Assembly (NCBI GenBank): GCA_030429205.1
Contig: JAUICZ010000007.1
Location: 1-64,000 of the forward strand
Length of the DNA stretch: 64,000 nucleotides
Direction of reading: 5' to 3'
From: Bacteroidia bacterium
GTDB taxonomy: Bacteria > Bacteroidota > Bacteroidia > Chitinophagales > Chitinophagaceae
Position numbers and translations under genes: made by a program. Positions 45,018 to 53,295 of the stretch are shown one piece after another; within the stretch, counting starts at the first letter, position 1, and every line of letters starts with the position of its first letter. Under the pieces are notes generated by a model that saw nothing but the letters and a program-made list of their open reading frames with translations, was not told the origin of the DNA and did not search any database.

Positions 45018-45650
45018 TTATTTCTTGTAATGTGCTGTAAAATCAATACGCTCGTTTAAAACACCAAGCGTTTGATGAGCGGAAACAAGGTAAAAATATC
45101 CTGTAATAACTATCGCGTTTGCACTTAACTCTCCCTCGCCTTTTACTATTTGTTTTACAGAACCGGATAGAGGTTGGTTCCTTTCAAAGACAAAATTGTT
45201 TGCTCCGGCCAAAACATTCGACTCAACAGTAACTGAATCTATTACCTCTGCACCTATTTTCTGGTGAATAACAATCCGCACATCTTTAATGTAATCTTCA
45301 CCCAAAAAGTTATCGATGCTTAGCTTGGTCGGGGTCTTCTCTGTTATTTCAATAGTGTATGTTTTTGTATTGCCAATAGTAGACTGGTCGTTACTGGAGG
45401 CTATCACTTGTGTTACCTCCCACTCACCTAAGTAACTTACATTGGTTTGCTTCTCACAGGCATCCCCTTCATACCCTAACGGGCAACTACATACTCCATC
45501 TATACAAGTACCATTATTCTGACAAGTTACATTTGCACATTTATCAATAGCGCTGCTAACAGGATCAGTCTTCTTACAAGAAGAGTAGAGACTAAATGAA
45601 AAAATGCTCAGTACTGTGATTGCGGTTCCAACTATCCAACTTTTTTTCAT
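45018..45650 (-). CDS. EGF-like-domain lipoprotein
   Basis: 210 aa. Lipoprotein signal with SSC near residue 25, then a compact EGF-like module of six cysteines (CANVTCQNNGTCIDGVCSCP followed by GYEGDACE, about 38-66), then a beta-rich domain of about 140 residues starting YLGEWEVTQV, like a lipocalin-type lipoprotein barrel. Paralogous in architecture to the next gene at 45685, 34 bp upstream. Probably surface or periplasm anchored; the partner is unknown. Confidence 0.8.
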   Translation of the reverse strand: MKKSWIVGTAITVLSIFSFSLYSSCKKTDPVSSAIDKCANVTCQNNGTCIDGVCSCPLGYEGDACEKQTNVSYLGEWEVTQVIASSNDQSTIGNTKTYTIEITEKTPTKLSIDNFLGEDYIKDVRIVIHQKIGAEVIDSVTVESNVLAGANNFVFERNQPLSGSVKQIVKGEGELSANAIVITGYFYLVSAHQTLGVLNERIDFTAHYKK

Positions 45651-45684
45651 GTAATGAATTTAATTAGGCATAAAAATAGCCATT

Positions 45685-46179
45685 CTACTTATTCCAACTA
45701 AAATTAACAAGCGTGTCTTTATCTTGTTTTGTAAAAGAGTACACTCCTGTGACTTTAGTAAGATCGTTACTTATTGTCCCTTCCCCACTTACCAGCTTTG
45801 TAACGCTGTCTACTTCTTTTTCCAGTATTTTGAATGTGGTACTACTTTCACGAACACAGAATACTTCGCCCCAAGATGCTGCAAAGCCCGATATCTTAAA
45901 CGTATCAACCACCCTGCTAAACTGCGCATTAAGTTTGAATGCGTTAGTTAAAGAGTCGCCCTTTTTTGTCTCTACAGCATCCCATTCCCCTAAAAACTTT
46001 GCATACCAGGGCTCGTCACAGAACTCCCCCTCAAAACCAAACTGGCAGGCACACCTACCGTCTACACATATCCCGTTTTCACAACTAATGCTACCGCATT
46101 TATCTTGTAAACAGCCCGTCAGGCTTAGTAGCAACAAAACGAAACAAACACTCTGATTTATTAATGACTTTCTACTCAC
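45685..46179 (-). CDS. EGF-like-domain lipoprotein, shorter paralogue
   Basis: 164 aa, GTG start. Lipobox LTGC near residue 23, EGF-like module with six cysteines (KCGSISCENGICVDGRCAC then FGFEGEFCD), then a domain starting FLGEWDAVETKKGD, matching YLGEWEVTQV of the downstream gene. Clearly a tandem duplicate that has diverged. Divergent from the T9SS cargo gene across 112 bp. Confidence 0.78.
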   Translation of the reverse strand: MSRKSLINQSVCFVLLLLSLTGCLQDKCGSISCENGICVDGRCACQFGFEGEFCDEPWYAKFLGEWDAVETKKGDSLTNAFKLNAQFSRVVDTFKISGFAASWGEVFCVRESSTTFKILEKEVDSVTKLVSGEGTISNDLTKVTGVYSFTKQDKDTLVNFSWNK

Positions 46180-46291
46180 TATGAATAAATATATTCCTGA
46201 TTAAAACGATTTTGAAGCGCAAATTTGGCGAATATTAATTTAATATAAATAAGAGATGACTTATTTTTACCTATACAGGTAACTTTTAACA

Positions 46292-48643
46292 ATGCGAAAC
46301 AGCTTTTTGTACAAACTATTTCTGCCTATACTGCTATGTATTATTACTAGCACACATGCTTTTGCACAAACCCCAACGGTAAATATCACCAACTTTAAAG
46401 ACACGCTTTTGTGTGTGAATGGTAGCTTTCAGGTAGAGCTGACCACATCTGCTGCTTTCGATACTTTTACAAATATATTCGAGATCTACATCTCCGACTC
46501 TGATGGCAACTTTACAAACCAGGTTTTAGTAGGACAGCTCAATAACTTTCAAAGCGGTACTACTACTTGCACTTTACCATCGTCAATACTTGCAGCAACA
46601 GGTTACAGAATACGTGCTGTTGCTATAAACCCCAGTTATACATCAGCTGATAATGGCAAGGATATACGAGTATCCGAACACCCTACAATTAATGCTACAT
46701 CAAACAGCCCTGTATGTATTGGACAAGCTATAAATGTAAATGCCTCTACGCCCAATCAACTACCTTCTTTTGAATGGAACGGACCTAACGGATTTAAAGC
46801 AACACAAGCAAACGGTAATGTAAGTGCATCTACATTTAGTGATAGCGGAATGTTTTATATATCTGTTACCAGCTACAAGTGTACTTCTTTAGACAGCACC
46901 AGAGTTATTGTTACCCCACAACCTGACATTCAGTACATTGATGCCCCCACAACAGTATGTACAGACGAAGCATGGAGCATAAAAGCAAAAACAAATGTTG
47001 ACGATATATACGGCAGTACTAAAATATACCCACCTTCACCATACGGTCCTGCTAACCACTCTATGACTGTCGTAAAAGCAAACTCATCATGGGCAGGATC
47101 TTACTTTGTAGAATCTAAAATAGGGAACTGTATAGATACACAAAGCATATACCTAACAGTAAAGCCTCTACCAGATACGCCTACTGCTAGCAATAACGGA
47201 CCTTTGTGTGTAGGTGATACACTATTACTAACAGGCAATAGTAGCACACCCGGTGTTACATATTGGTGGTCGGGCCCTAATGGTCATCTTGATAGTCAGT
47301 TAAACTCCGTCATCAATGGCGTAATAAAAGCTAACGAAGGCGATTACAAACTGTATGCACGTAAAAATGGCTGCAACTCAAAACCAGGAACGACAGAACT
47401 GGAAGTAGGTATTCCCTTAGTGCCGTTACAAATATCGGGAGACACAGTGTATTGCCCAGGACAAAAGCTACGCTTAAGTTGTAATGCACCAACTCTGGTT
47501 GGTATAGAATGGCTAGGACCAAATGGCTACAAAGACGTTCAAAGAACTACTTCTATAAATAACATCTCCGCAGACTACAGTGGTTACTACTCCGTTACAC
47601 AAGAAGTACTAGGGTGCAAGTCTCCACCTTCATCGGTATACGTTCGCATTCCTGATATAAAGAAGCCCAAACCAGAAACCAATGCACCACTTTGTTTAGG
47701 GCAAGATTTAAACTTAAAAATAACTGAAACACCTAATGGCACTTACAGCTGGACTGGACCTAACGGATACTCTTCAACAGAACCCAACCCAAGCATTAAT
47801 AGCATTACGAAAGAAAACGAAGGCACATATACAGTTATCACCACGCTGGAACACTGTACTGAAACAGACAGTGCAAAAGTGATCATAAAGCCACAACCGG
47901 AAATAGCAGACATCAGCAGTAATACTCCGGTATGTAGTTCAACACAACTGATGCTGTATGCGGAAAGCACCATAGACAGTTGTACTTTTGAATGGACCGG
48001 TCCTAATGGATATACATCAACAGATCAAAACCCGAGCTTTTTATTTTCAGATAATGCATCAGGCACCTACACCGTAAAAGCCATAAGACAAGGTTGTATA
48101 TCATCTCCTAAAAACACAGAAGTGGAAACAAGAGAAGGACCGGGAGCAACAAAAGCAACTAATAACAGCCCGATTGACGAAGGAGAAACCCTAATGTTGT
48201 TTGGACATAACAATAAAGATAGTGTTACATTCTTCTGGGAAGGGCCCGATGGCTTTACATCAAATGAGCAAAACCCACAGATCAATGTTTCCACATATAG
48301 AAACAATGGGCAATACAAACTAACTACTATATACAATCAGTGCAGCGTATCCGTTTATACTGATGTTGTTGTGCATGATATATTAGGTATTGCATTAAGT
48401 ATTTACCCCAACCCGAATGATGGCAAATTCACTATAGAAGGCATTACACAATCTGACAAAATACTCAACCTGGCAATAGTGAATCATTTAGGCAAAGTCA
48501 TCTTCAGAGATGAAGTGGTACCTGTTCAGTCTAAATTCAAATCGCTAGTTGATTTAACCGGAGCACCAAGCGGAGTATATCTATTACAACTAAGCTCTGG
48601 TATAGAGCACCGTACAGAGCGGGTAACCATTATACAGCAATAA
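46292..48643 (+). CDS. Secreted Ig-like-repeat protein with T9SS sorting domain
   Basis: 783 aa. The signal peptide ends HAFAQ (about 26). Several repeats of roughly 80 residues follow, each with one cysteine after a P(V/L)C motif and a core W-x-GPNGY-x-S-x-x-x-NPSI ending G-x-Y-x-V, typical of PKD/Ig-like modules of Bacteroidota surface proteins. The last 85 residues (from ALSIYPNPNDGKFTIEG to the end, with GVYLLQLSSG) form a type A C-terminal sorting domain, so the protein should be exported by the type IX system. Likely an adhesin or matrix protein; ligand unknown. Confidence 0.9.
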   Translation: MRNSFLYKLFLPILLCIITSTHAFAQTPTVNITNFKDTLLCVNGSFQVELTTSAAFDTFTNIFEIYISDSDGNFTNQVLVGQLNNFQSGTTTCTLPSSILAATGYRIRAVAINPSYTSADNGKDIRVSEHPTINATSNSPVCIGQAINVNASTPNQLPSFEWNGPNGFKATQANGNVSASTFSDSGMFYISVTSYKCTSLDSTRVIVTPQPDIQYIDAPTTVCTDEAWSIKAKTNVDDIYGSTKIYPPSPYGPANHSMTVVKANSSWAGSYFVESKIGNCIDTQSIYLTVKPLPDTPTASNNGPLCVGDTLLLTGNSSTPGVTYWWSGPNGHLDSQLNSVINGVIKANEGDYKLYARKNGCNSKPGTTELEVGIPLVPLQISGDTVYCPGQKLRLSCNAPTLVGIEWLGPNGYKDVQRTTSINNISADYSGYYSVTQEVLGCKSPPSSVYVRIPDIKKPKPETNAPLCLGQDLNLKITETPNGTYSWTGPNGYSSTEPNPSINSITKENEGTYTVITTLEHCTETDSAKVIIKPQPEIADISSNTPVCSSTQLMLYAESTIDSCTFEWTGPNGYTSTDQNPSFLFSDNASGTYTVKAIRQGCISSPKNTEVETREGPGATKATNNSPIDEGETLMLFGHNNKDSVTFFWEGPDGFTSNEQNPQINVSTYRNNGQYKLTTIYNQCSVSVYTDVVVHDILGIALSIYPNPNDGKFTIEGITQSDKILNLAIVNHLGKVIFRDEVVPVQSKFKSLVDLTGAPSGVYLLQLSSGIEHRTERVTIIQQ

Positions 48644-48689
48644 CATAATTTTAAGCTTTTTCGGCATCGATATTGCCTAATTTACCTAC

Positions 48690-49271
48690 ATGAGGGCGCT
48701 CATATTGTTGACTATATACTGTATTATTTGTGTTGCCACTGCTAATGCACAAGGTAATGTGCCTGACACCTCATGGCACGTAACCATGCCTGAAACAGAA
48801 GTATCTGCCAAGCTAAAGTGGGATAATGATACCATCAGATACCATTACAATCAAATGAAGTATTATGTCACTACAATACTACCATACCTAAACCAGGCGA
48901 CAGAACTATTTTCAGAGATCGACACGTTTATCAACAAGCCTGAAATATCTAAAAAAGAACGAAAAGCATTCGTGAAGGTTAAAGAGCAAATGCTAAAAGA
49001 AAAGTTCGAAGACGAAGTAAAAAAACTAAATGAAACACAAGGGGTGCTACTCATTAAACTTATTGCCAGACAAACAGGCATTAACATATACCATATACTC
49101 AAAGACTTTAAAAACCCTCTAACAGCTACAAGATGGCAGGCATGGGCCCGCTTACACGGCTTTAACCTGAACAAAAAATACAACCCTATAGAAGAGCCCT
49201 GGCTAGAGCGCATCATGGAAAGCTTAGACTACCCTTTGCCTGAATTCTACAATCAGGTAGCTGCCAATTAA
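48690..49271 (+). CDS. DUF4294-family protein
   Basis: 193 aa with a signal peptide (cleavage after ANAQG, about 21). The central segment YNQMKYYVTTILPYLNQA, then LKEKFEDEVKKLNETQGVLLIKLIARQTG, matches the DUF4294 pattern as I remember it. The domain has no known function and occurs in Bacteroidota. The SCO1 gene starts 28 bp later with its own promoter, which overlaps the 3' end of this gene. Confidence 0.8.
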   Translation: MRALILLTIYCIICVATANAQGNVPDTSWHVTMPETEVSAKLKWDNDTIRYHYNQMKYYVTTILPYLNQATELFSEIDTFINKPEISKKERKAFVKVKEQMLKEKFEDEVKKLNETQGVLLIKLIARQTGINIYHILKDFKNPLTATRWQAWARLHGFNLNKKYNPIEEPWLERIMESLDYPLPEFYNQVAAN

Positions 49272-49290
49272 AGCATCTTACGTACCTTTG
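49261..49290 (+). promoter_or_regulatory. Promoter of the SCO1 gene
   Basis: TACCTTTG (49283-49290) with CTG at the -33 position (49261-49263) and a 19-nt spacer. It overlaps the stop codon region of the DUF4294 gene and lies only 8 bp before the SCO1 ATG, giving a very short leader. Confidence 0.55.
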
Positions 49291-49298
49291 CACGCAAT

Positions 49299-49934
49299 AT
49301 GAAAGTGACTAGAAACGGTATTATTCTCATTGGCTTCTTTATTGTTCTCATTATTGCTTTTGTTGCATATACATACCCCAAGCTGAAGCAACCGGAAAAG
49401 CTACCAACCATTGCGGATAATTTAGGACATAAAATTCACGAGTTCTCATTTGTAGATCAGGAAGGTGATACCATCACTAATGAAACGGTTACCGGTAAAA
49501 TATATGTAGCAGAGTATTTCTTTACCACATGTAAAGGTATTTGCCCACGCATGAACGAGAACATGAGCAAAGTATACGAGGCATACCGTGGCAATAAAGA
49601 TGTTTTATTTCTTTCTCATACTGTAGACCCCATGAAAGATACTGTAGGAGCGATGAAGGCTTACAGCCTACGTTTTGATGCAGACCCTAAACAATGGCAC
49701 TTTTTAACCGGTGACAAACAAGAGCTATACAATAATGCCCGTTATAGTTACTTAATAAGCGCGAGTGATGATACTGCTGGTATATCAATAGATAACGATT
49801 TTATACACGATGAACATTTTGTTCTTGTAGACCGTAACGGACGCATCAGGGGGAAATACTACGATGGTACCAACGATGAAGATGTTGCCCAGTTAATAGA
49901 AGACATTGGCACACTGCTTAAGGAGCAACCATAA
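49299..49934 (+). CDS. SCO1/SenC-family copper protein
   Basis: 211 aa. One N-terminal membrane helix (about 8-26) anchors a thioredoxin-fold domain in the periplasm. The copper ligands are complete: TTCKGICPRM (CxxxCP, about 85) and the distal histidine in HDEHFVLVDRNG (about 170). SCO proteins deliver copper to the CuA site of cytochrome c oxidase or act as thiol oxidoreductases. No oxidase genes are adjacent. Confidence 0.92.
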   Translation: MKVTRNGIILIGFFIVLIIAFVAYTYPKLKQPEKLPTIADNLGHKIHEFSFVDQEGDTITNETVTGKIYVAEYFFTTCKGICPRMNENMSKVYEAYRGNKDVLFLSHTVDPMKDTVGAMKAYSLRFDADPKQWHFLTGDKQELYNNARYSYLISASDDTAGISIDNDFIHDEHFVLVDRNGRIRGKYYDGTNDEDVAQLIEDIGTLLKEQP

Positions 49935-49937
49935 AAG

Positions 49938-51149
49938 CTACATATTTAAAGTTAGCCCCATCAGCAACCAGCCTATCACAATTAACGGCGCCGGTATTTT
50001 AGTAAAATACAGTATGCAGAAAGTTATTCCTACCACAACCAGGTTTGTCCATTCAAACTCAATTGCCTGAAATAATACGATACCTGAAGCCCAAATTATA
50101 CCAACTATTGCAGCATTTATACCTTCTAATGCACGAAAAATAACAACATACTGTTTAAGCTTTTGATAAACAGGGTATAAAAAAAACAGGAGCAACGTAC
50201 TAGGCAAGAAAACTGCTATTGTTGCTACAATACATCCTGCCAGTTGCCAGCCGGCACCATATTGGCTCATAACCATCCCCCCTACATAAGCACATATAGA
50301 AAAGACAGGGCCCGGCAAGGCCTGAACCATTCCAAAACCTGTCAAAAGCTGTTCACTACTAATCAGTGGCGCCATGCCCAAATTTTGAGGTCTATTCACA
50401 AACTGGAAAAGCATCATTGGTACCAGCACCTGCCCTCCTCCAAATACAATAGACCCGAAACGATAAAAGTTCTCGAACAGATTGAATATTCTACCATTGC
50501 TGAAGTTCGTAACCCTCGCCCACTCACTAAGTACACCTGCAATGATAAATATTGCGGCAAATATCCAAAGGTTCATCCAGCGTATCGGCTTACGATTGGG
50601 GTTTTTATCGGGTATCCTCTTATTACTAAAATTCGAAATAGTACCTGCCAACACCAGTAACAACGGAAATACCCAGGGGTATTGCAAAAACATGGTTATC
50701 AGCATGCATCCCAGCATAATGCCCCATGTAGCTACATGTTTTACTGCAGTCTTCATCATTCTGGCAGCAGCATAACATATAAACCCCACAGACATGGGTA
50801 ATACATACTTAAAAAGATTGGTATTGATATCCTTGACATCTATATAATAGATAAGGAAAGAAAAAGCGCCCATTATAATAGCAGCAGGTAATATCCAGAG
50901 CAGTAATGTCAATACTGCTAATGGCACACCACCTCTCTTTAAAGCTATCAGTGTAACAGTTTGTGTGGAAGACGGGCCGGGGAGCATCTGGCAAAATGCA
51001 TTAAATTCTATCAGCTCTTCTTCAGTAACGTCTTTCCTGCCTTGTACAAAAGTACGCACCATCATGCCCAAATGCCCCTGAGGCCCACCGAAAGCAGTAA
51101 CAGAGTACCACAAGACGGCTTTTAAAAATGGTAAATGGCGTAACAGCAT
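49938..51149 (-). CDS. Chromate transporter, ChrA family
   Basis: 403-aa polytopic membrane protein with two CHR domains (long-chain ChrA). The N-terminal domain has [12 protein letters not shown] (about 19-30) and [20 protein letters not shown] (about 54-73); the C-terminal domain has [11 protein letters not shown] and [16 protein letters not shown], the mirrored equivalents. ChrA exports chromate by ion exchange; in strains without metal exposure the real substrate is often uncertain. Ends 4 bp from the convergent SCO1 gene. Confidence 0.9.
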   Translation of the reverse strand: MLLRHLPFLKAVLWYSVTAFGGPQGHLGMMVRTFVQGRKDVTEEELIEFNAFCQMLPGPSSTQTVTLIALKRGGVPLAVLTLLLWILPAAIIMGAFSFLIYYIDVKDINTNLFKYVLPMSVGFICYAAARMMKTAVKHVATWGIMLGCMLITMFLQYPWVFPLLLVLAGTISNFSNKRIPDKNPNRKPIRWMNLWIFAAIFIIAGVLSEWARVTNFSNGRIFNLFENFYRFGSIVFGGGQVLVPMMLFQFVNRPQNLGMAPLISSEQLLTGFGMVQALPGPVFSICAYVGGMVMSQYGAGWQLAGCIVATIAVFLPSTLLLFFLYPVYQKLKQYVVIFRALEGINAAIVGIIWASGIVLFQAIEFEWTNLVVVGITFCILYFTKIPAPLIVIGWLLMGLTLNM

Positions 51150-51238
51150 GTTCGAAAATTAGTCACAAAAAAGGGAATTACATAAACTGTGATTTCAAAG
51201 GTTCTTTTGTATCTTGCAGCGCAAATCTTAGCAATATA

Positions 51239-51379
51239 ATGGAACTAATACCTCTTAGCGCTTTTTACGATACAGTTCAGTATGGTCTTGGTATGACTAT
51301 GTGTTACATCTTCATGTTCCTGATGACGATTGAACTTATCTATGTGATGTACAAATACTTAGGTGGCGATAAAAAGTAA
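51239..51379 (+). CDS. 46-aa single-helix membrane peptide
   Basis: Short gene preferred over a longer frame from 51128, because the longer start lies inside the divergent ChrA gene. The peptide starts MELIPLSAFYDTVQYGLGM, has one membrane helix (about 17-38) and ends YKYLGGDKK. Its start is followed 11 bp after the stop by pdxH, so the two probably share a transcript. Too small for a family call; good candidate for a conserved small membrane protein. Confidence 0.55.
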   Translation: MELIPLSAFYDTVQYGLGMTMCYIFMFLMTIELIYVMYKYLGGDKK

Positions 51380-51390
51380 CCAACTAAGCA

Positions 51391-52029
51391 ATGAAAGACA
51401 TTGCGCATATTAGACAAGACTATCTTCTTGCCGAACTGGATGAAAAATCTGTCGGTAGCGACCCTATTGGTTTCTTCTCTACATGGTTTACAGAAGCACA
51501 AAACGCAGATATCCCTGACGTTAATGCAATGACGCTTTCTACCGTTGATGCGGAGAACAAAGCGCATGGCAGAATAGTGTTATTGAAAGATGTAGAGGAC
51601 GGGCAGTTTGTTTTTTACACCAACTACAACAGCCACAAAGGAGCAGAAATAGCCGCAAACCCTCATGTTTCACTTTTATTTTTCTGGAAAGAGCTGGAAA
51701 GGCAAGTAAGGATAGAAGGTGTAGCTACAAAAGTTACACCCGAGAAAAGTACGGAATACTTCAACTCCAGACCGGATGCCAGCAAATTAGGAGCCTGGTC
51801 TTCTCCACAAAGCCAAGTAATAGAAAACAGAAATATATTAGACGCTAATTACAAGCAGTTTAGCGATCAATTTGCTAATACCATTCCACGCCCTGAGCAT
51901 TGGGGAGGTTATGGTGTTTCTCCTTCAACAATTGAGTTTTGGCAAGGAAGAGCCAGCAGAATGCATGACAGAATACTCTTCACAAAAGGAGAAAATAATA
52001 GCTGGAGCAAGTGCCGACTAGCTCCGTAA
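51391..52029 (+). CDS. pdxH: Pyridoxamine 5'-phosphate oxidase
   Basis: 212-aa FMN enzyme that oxidises PNP or PMP to pyridoxal phosphate. FMN and substrate motifs: GRIVLLKDVEDGQFVFYTNY (about 65-84), SHKGAEIAANPHVSLLFFW and RQVRIEGVATKV, then the C-terminal PNP-oxidase dimerisation segment ending WSKCRLAP, a typical R-L-x-P end. The extended N-terminus of about 30 residues is usual for the family. Confidence 0.95.
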   Translation: MKDIAHIRQDYLLAELDEKSVGSDPIGFFSTWFTEAQNADIPDVNAMTLSTVDAENKAHGRIVLLKDVEDGQFVFYTNYNSHKGAEIAANPHVSLLFFWKELERQVRIEGVATKVTPEKSTEYFNSRPDASKLGAWSSPQSQVIENRNILDANYKQFSDQFANTIPRPEHWGGYGVSPSTIEFWQGRASRMHDRILFTKGENNSWSKCRLAP

Positions 52030-52393
52030 CACCCATTTTCACTAATTTTTTATTCCAATACATAACACACTGGCATTTAGACAACTACGCCCGTTAACAG
52101 GTTAATAACAAAAAAACATAGAAAACTGATACATACAGGCATCGAATTTGTTCTACATACCAAAAAAGAACTGTGGATATCCTGTTAGTTCATTGTGAAT
52201 AAGTTATCCACAATGCTTTATTGTAAGCAGCTTGCAGCGTATTTTGCATTAGATACATAAGAGGCGTAGAACAATCACTTTTTCGACAAAAGATTTATCG
52301 CAAAAACTTGTTCTTGTTTCAGGTGCAAAAGACGGTACAAAAGCATACTCGTAATGGGTGTGTTATATGTGCAAGTAGCGACACTACTAAAAA
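52030..52393. other. Intergenic region before the polysaccharide operon
   Basis: 364 bp without a gene. It contains the DnaA-box cluster at 52172-52212, A-rich tracts around 52110-52130, and a 180-bp stretch before wza that should hold the operon promoter or an untranslated leader. No exact TAnnTTTG element is seen before the wza start. Confidence 0.6.
52172..52212. promoter_or_regulatory. DnaA-box cluster
   Basis: Two perfect boxes face each other with a one-base gap: TTATTCACA on the minus strand (52194-52202) and TTATCCACA on the plus strand (52204-52212). A third, ATATCCACA on the minus strand (52172-52180), has one mismatch. This could be part of oriC, a DnaA-titration site or a DnaA-controlled promoter. 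Confidence 0.5.
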
Positions 52394-53275
52394 ATGTTTG
52401 ACAAAATGAAGCTTGCTAACCCATTAAAAACAAAGCCGATGCGACAAACGTATAGTATGGTGGCCCTGGCAATAGTATTGCTGGCAACCTCATGCGCTGC
52501 ACCACAAAAAACAATCTACTTTGCAGACAATACACCTCAAGACCCTCATGTACAGGTGGAGAATATTGAACGTAGAAAAGAGATCACCATTCAACCCGAT
52601 GATATTTTAGCCATCAACATCTCTACTATTAGTAGCATTACAGCTACTGGCGGTGCAGGGACAGGGTCTGTAAACGACCCTGTAAAAATCTTTAACGATG
52701 GCGGTACAAACTACAACGTTACAGCATCGATTGGTAACGGCCAAAGTGGAGCTAACCGTGGTTTTCTGGTAGATCCCAGCGGGTTTATCGATTATCCTGT
52801 GTTGGGAAAAGTAAAAGTGTCCGGATTAACACTAAGACAGATCAAAGAAACAATGGCCAGAAGACTGGAGGATTTTGTAAAAGACCCAGTAGTAGAAGTT
52901 CGTATTATCAACTACAGGATTACTGTACTTGGAGAGGTAGGTAGCCCCGGCACTATCATATCGTCTAACCACAAAATAAGTGTGATCGATGCCATCGCTC
53001 TTGCAGGCGATCTTCCTATTACGGGACGTAAAGACAATGTAACGATCATCAGAACAACTGAAGGCCGTAGAGAATATGCCAAGCTAAACTTAAACAGCAA
53101 GAACGTATTCAACAGCCCATATTATTACTTAAAACAAAATGATATCATATATGTAGAACCGTCTAGAGTACGTCGCCAGGAGAATAACGACTTCTTGAGA
53201 TTTTACTTGCCAACTTTCACATCACTGTTATCAACAGCCATTGCAATATATGGCGTATCACAAATAGCTAAGTAG
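52394..53275 (+). CDS. Polysaccharide export outer-membrane lipoprotein (Wza-like)
   Basis: 293 aa. The signal sequence ends in lipobox LATSC (C34), so the mature protein is an outer-membrane lipoprotein. The Poly_export domain (about 55-165, IQPDDILAINISTI to VLGKVKVSGLTLRQIKE) is followed by an SLBB domain (VLGEVGSPGTI and VIDAIALAGDLP). The last helix (about 270-290) would cross the outer membrane. Wza-type proteins form the exit channel for capsule or exopolysaccharide. A possible alternative start is M16. First gene of the right-hand operon. Confidence 0.92.
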   Translation: MFDKMKLANPLKTKPMRQTYSMVALAIVLLATSCAAPQKTIYFADNTPQDPHVQVENIERRKEITIQPDDILAINISTISSITATGGAGTGSVNDPVKIFNDGGTNYNVTASIGNGQSGANRGFLVDPSGFIDYPVLGKVKVSGLTLRQIKETMARRLEDFVKDPVVEVRIINYRITVLGEVGSPGTIISSNHKISVIDAIALAGDLPITGRKDNVTIIRTTEGRREYAKLNLNSKNVFNSPYYYLKQNDIIYVEPSRVRRQENNDFLRFYLPTFTSLLSTAIAIYGVSQIAK

Positions 53276-53295
53276 AGTTAACTCTACTGCAACAA

